NCBI GenBank assembly: GCA_027037575.1
Contig: JALVZP010000236.1
Location: forward strand, 1-7,497
Reading direction: 5' to 3'
DNA length: 7,497 nucleotides
Source: Desulfobacterales bacterium
Lineage (GTDB): Bacteria > Desulfobacterota > DSM-4660 > Desulfatiglandales > JALVZP01
Shown here: positions 6,505 to 7,497 of the stretch, piece by piece
How the letters are laid out: each line of letters opens with the position of its first letter
Position numbering within the stretch: the first letter of the stretch is position 1
Translations under genes and position numbers: made by a program
Notes under the pieces: generated by a model
What the model saw: only the letters and a program-made list of their open reading frames with translations
The model's database searches: none
Told to the model about the DNA's origin: nothing

Positions 6505-7470
6505 TTAGAACATTATTTTTATATATGCCTTTTTTCTCAGCTCATTAAGCCATGAAGAATACCTTTTTTCAACCTCTTTATTATAAAGTATCCTGTATAT
6601 ATAATCTCTTACTTCTTCCAATGGCTTTACTCCAGCTTTTTTTCTATCTACAAGCTTTATTATCTGGATTCCAAATGGTCTTATGATAGGACCACTTACT
6701 TCTCCAACCTTCATATTTTTTATTATTTTTCTTAGTTCAGGATCTAATTCATTTATTTTAAAATAACCCAGATCTCCTCCTTCCTCGGCTCCAGGCCCTT
6801 CAGAAAACTGTTCTGCAAGTTCAGAGAAGTCCTGTCCTGCTTTGAGTCTTTCCATAATAACTTCTGCCCTTTTCATAAGCCTCTTTATCTCATCTGGATC
6901 ATTAGGATCTTTTGCTTTTAAGAATATAGCAGATATTCTTACCTTTTCCTCTGTTGCAAACTGAGCTTTATGTTTCTCATAATATTCTTTTATTCTTTCT
7001 TCTGGTATAACAATTCTGGATTTTACTTCAAATTCAACTATTTGCATTCTTTCGATCTCTCTTTTTATCTGTCTTCTATACTCTTGATATGATATTCCAT
7101 GCTCCTTTAACATCTTTAAAAACTCCTTATGAGTAACCCCCTGCTCCCTTTCTATCCTTCTTATTTCACTGTCCACATCTGATTCACTTACCTTAAGACC
7201 AAGCTCTTTTGCCTTACTTTCTGCAAGCTTGTTCTCTATAAGCATCTCTAAGACCTTCCTGCATATCTGCTTATATTTTTTCTCATCATATTTTTTTAAA
7301 AGTATTGGATCTTTTCCAGTATATTCAGCTACCCTCTTATTTAGCTCATAAAGCGTGATTATCTCTCCATTTACTATTGCAACTATCTTATCGCATACTT
7401 CTGCCTTTATTTTTAAGGAACAGGAAAACAAGGCGAATATAAAAACAAAAAGTATAAGCCACTTTCTCAT
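6505..7470 (-). CDS. surA: SurA/PpiC-type periplasmic peptidyl-prolyl cis-trans isomerase
   Basis: This exported chaperone-isomerase of 321 residues probably helps outer-membrane and periplasmic proteins fold. Residues 1-23 form a signal sequence (basic MRKW, then a hydrophobic core). Residues 25-45 carry the SurA N-domain start (CDKIVAIVNGEIITLYEL), and the helical chaperone domain runs to about 150. One parvulin (PPIC) domain covers about 172-275, with conserved DFSELAEQFSEGPGAEEGGDL at 214-234 and PFGIQIIKL at 265-273. The final helix (SSWLNELRKKAYIKI) packs back on the N-domain in SurA proteins. E. coli SurA has two parvulin domains and 428 residues; single-domain versions are common elsewhere. 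A cysteine at position 17 (LFSC) leaves open whether it is a lipoprotein or is cleaved after KIKA. It is the first complete gene of the operon. The symbol surA is a family-level label; prsA/ppiC would be alternatives. Confidence 0.88.
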   Translation of the reverse strand: MRKWLILFVFIFALFSCSLKIKAEVCDKIVAIVNGEIITLYELNKRVAEYTGKDPILLKKYDEKKYKQICRKVLEMLIENKLAESKAKELGLKVSESDVDSEIRRIEREQGVTHKEFLKMLKEHGISYQEYRRQIKREIERMQIVEFEVKSRIVIPEERIKEYYEKHKAQFATEEKVRISAIFLKAKDPNDPDEIKRLMKRAEVIMERLKAGQDFSELAEQFSEGPGAEEGGDLGYFKINELDPELRKIIKNMKVGEVSGPIIRPFGIQIIKLVDRKKAGVKPLEEVRDYIYRILYNKEVEKRYSSWLNELRKKAYIKIMF

Positions 7471-7473
7471 ATA

Positions 7474-7497
7474 CTATTTTTCTATTCCAAACTCCTT
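7474..7497 (-). CDS. Possible C-terminal tail of an upstream gene (partial)
   Basis: Reading the minus strand in from the window edge, one frame gives KEFGIEK followed by TAG at 7474-7476, three nucleotides before the SurA ATG. This spacing matches the other junctions in the operon, so an upstream cotranscribed gene may end here. Only seven codons are visible, so the product cannot be named and the frame choice is a guess; another frame continues into the SurA gene. It matters because SurA has no obvious ribosome site or promoter of its own in the visible 27 bases. Confidence 0.25.
   Translation of the reverse strand, partial: KEFGIEK

Noticed and set aside
1..7497. Mobile elements, CRISPR arrays, tRNA/rRNA genes or defence cassettes
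   Set aside because: Coding regions fill the window with conserved housekeeping and envelope families; I saw no direct-repeat/spacer pattern, transposase, integrase or structured RNA. The only repeats are the degenerate TPR-coding units.

Overview
This window looks like chromosomal DNA from an AT-rich Gram-negative (diderm) bacterium. Two predicted lipoproteins, a SurA-type periplasmic chaperone and a LolB-like protein imply an outer membrane. The sigma factor resembles the RpoH-type sigmas I associate with Desulfobacterota and other former Deltaproteobacteria. Arginine is coded mostly by AGA/AGG, isoleucine often by ATA, and the proteins are rich in Lys, Glu and Ile, which suggests a thermophilic or at least AT-biased lineage. 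The CoA-disulfide reductase/rhodanese fusion suits an anaerobe with sulfur metabolism. The taxonomic placement is inference; no 16S or other decisive marker is present.

Layout: bases 1-1182 (+) hold the 3' part of a flavoprotein of the CoA-disulfide reductase / NAD(P)H sulfur reductase family with a C-terminal rhodanese domain. Its 5' end lies outside the window. Everything else is on the minus strand. Reading from the right edge leftwards the order is: a possible tail of an upstream gene (7474-7497), a SurA/PpiC peptidyl-prolyl isomerase, a RodZ-like HTH/membrane protein, tyrosyl-tRNA synthetase, an RpoH-like sigma factor, a large TPR lipoprotein, and a small LolB-like lipoprotein. The junctions are very tight: gaps of 15, 3 and 14 nt, then overlaps of about 32 nt and 4 nt. 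This is the architecture of one six-gene transcription unit with translational coupling at its end. The operon collides head-on with the flavoprotein gene, and the last 50 nt of the two coding regions overlap. No stretch over 300 bases lacks a gene.

How the genes fit together: four of the six operon products act at or across the envelope. SurA folds exported and outer-membrane proteins, RodZ supports cell shape and the MreB cytoskeleton, and the TPR and LolB-like lipoproteins are probably at the outer membrane. The heat-shock-type sigma factor sits in the middle of this set, which invites the idea of linked control of envelope biogenesis and stress response. TyrS is a housekeeping passenger. 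I see no phage, transposon, CRISPR or RNA gene. The most interesting points are the operon composition, the TPR/LolB-like lipoprotein pair, the convergent coding overlap, and the N-terminal extension of the sigma factor. Each is a modest observation, and I do not find a clear-cut new defence or mobile system here.
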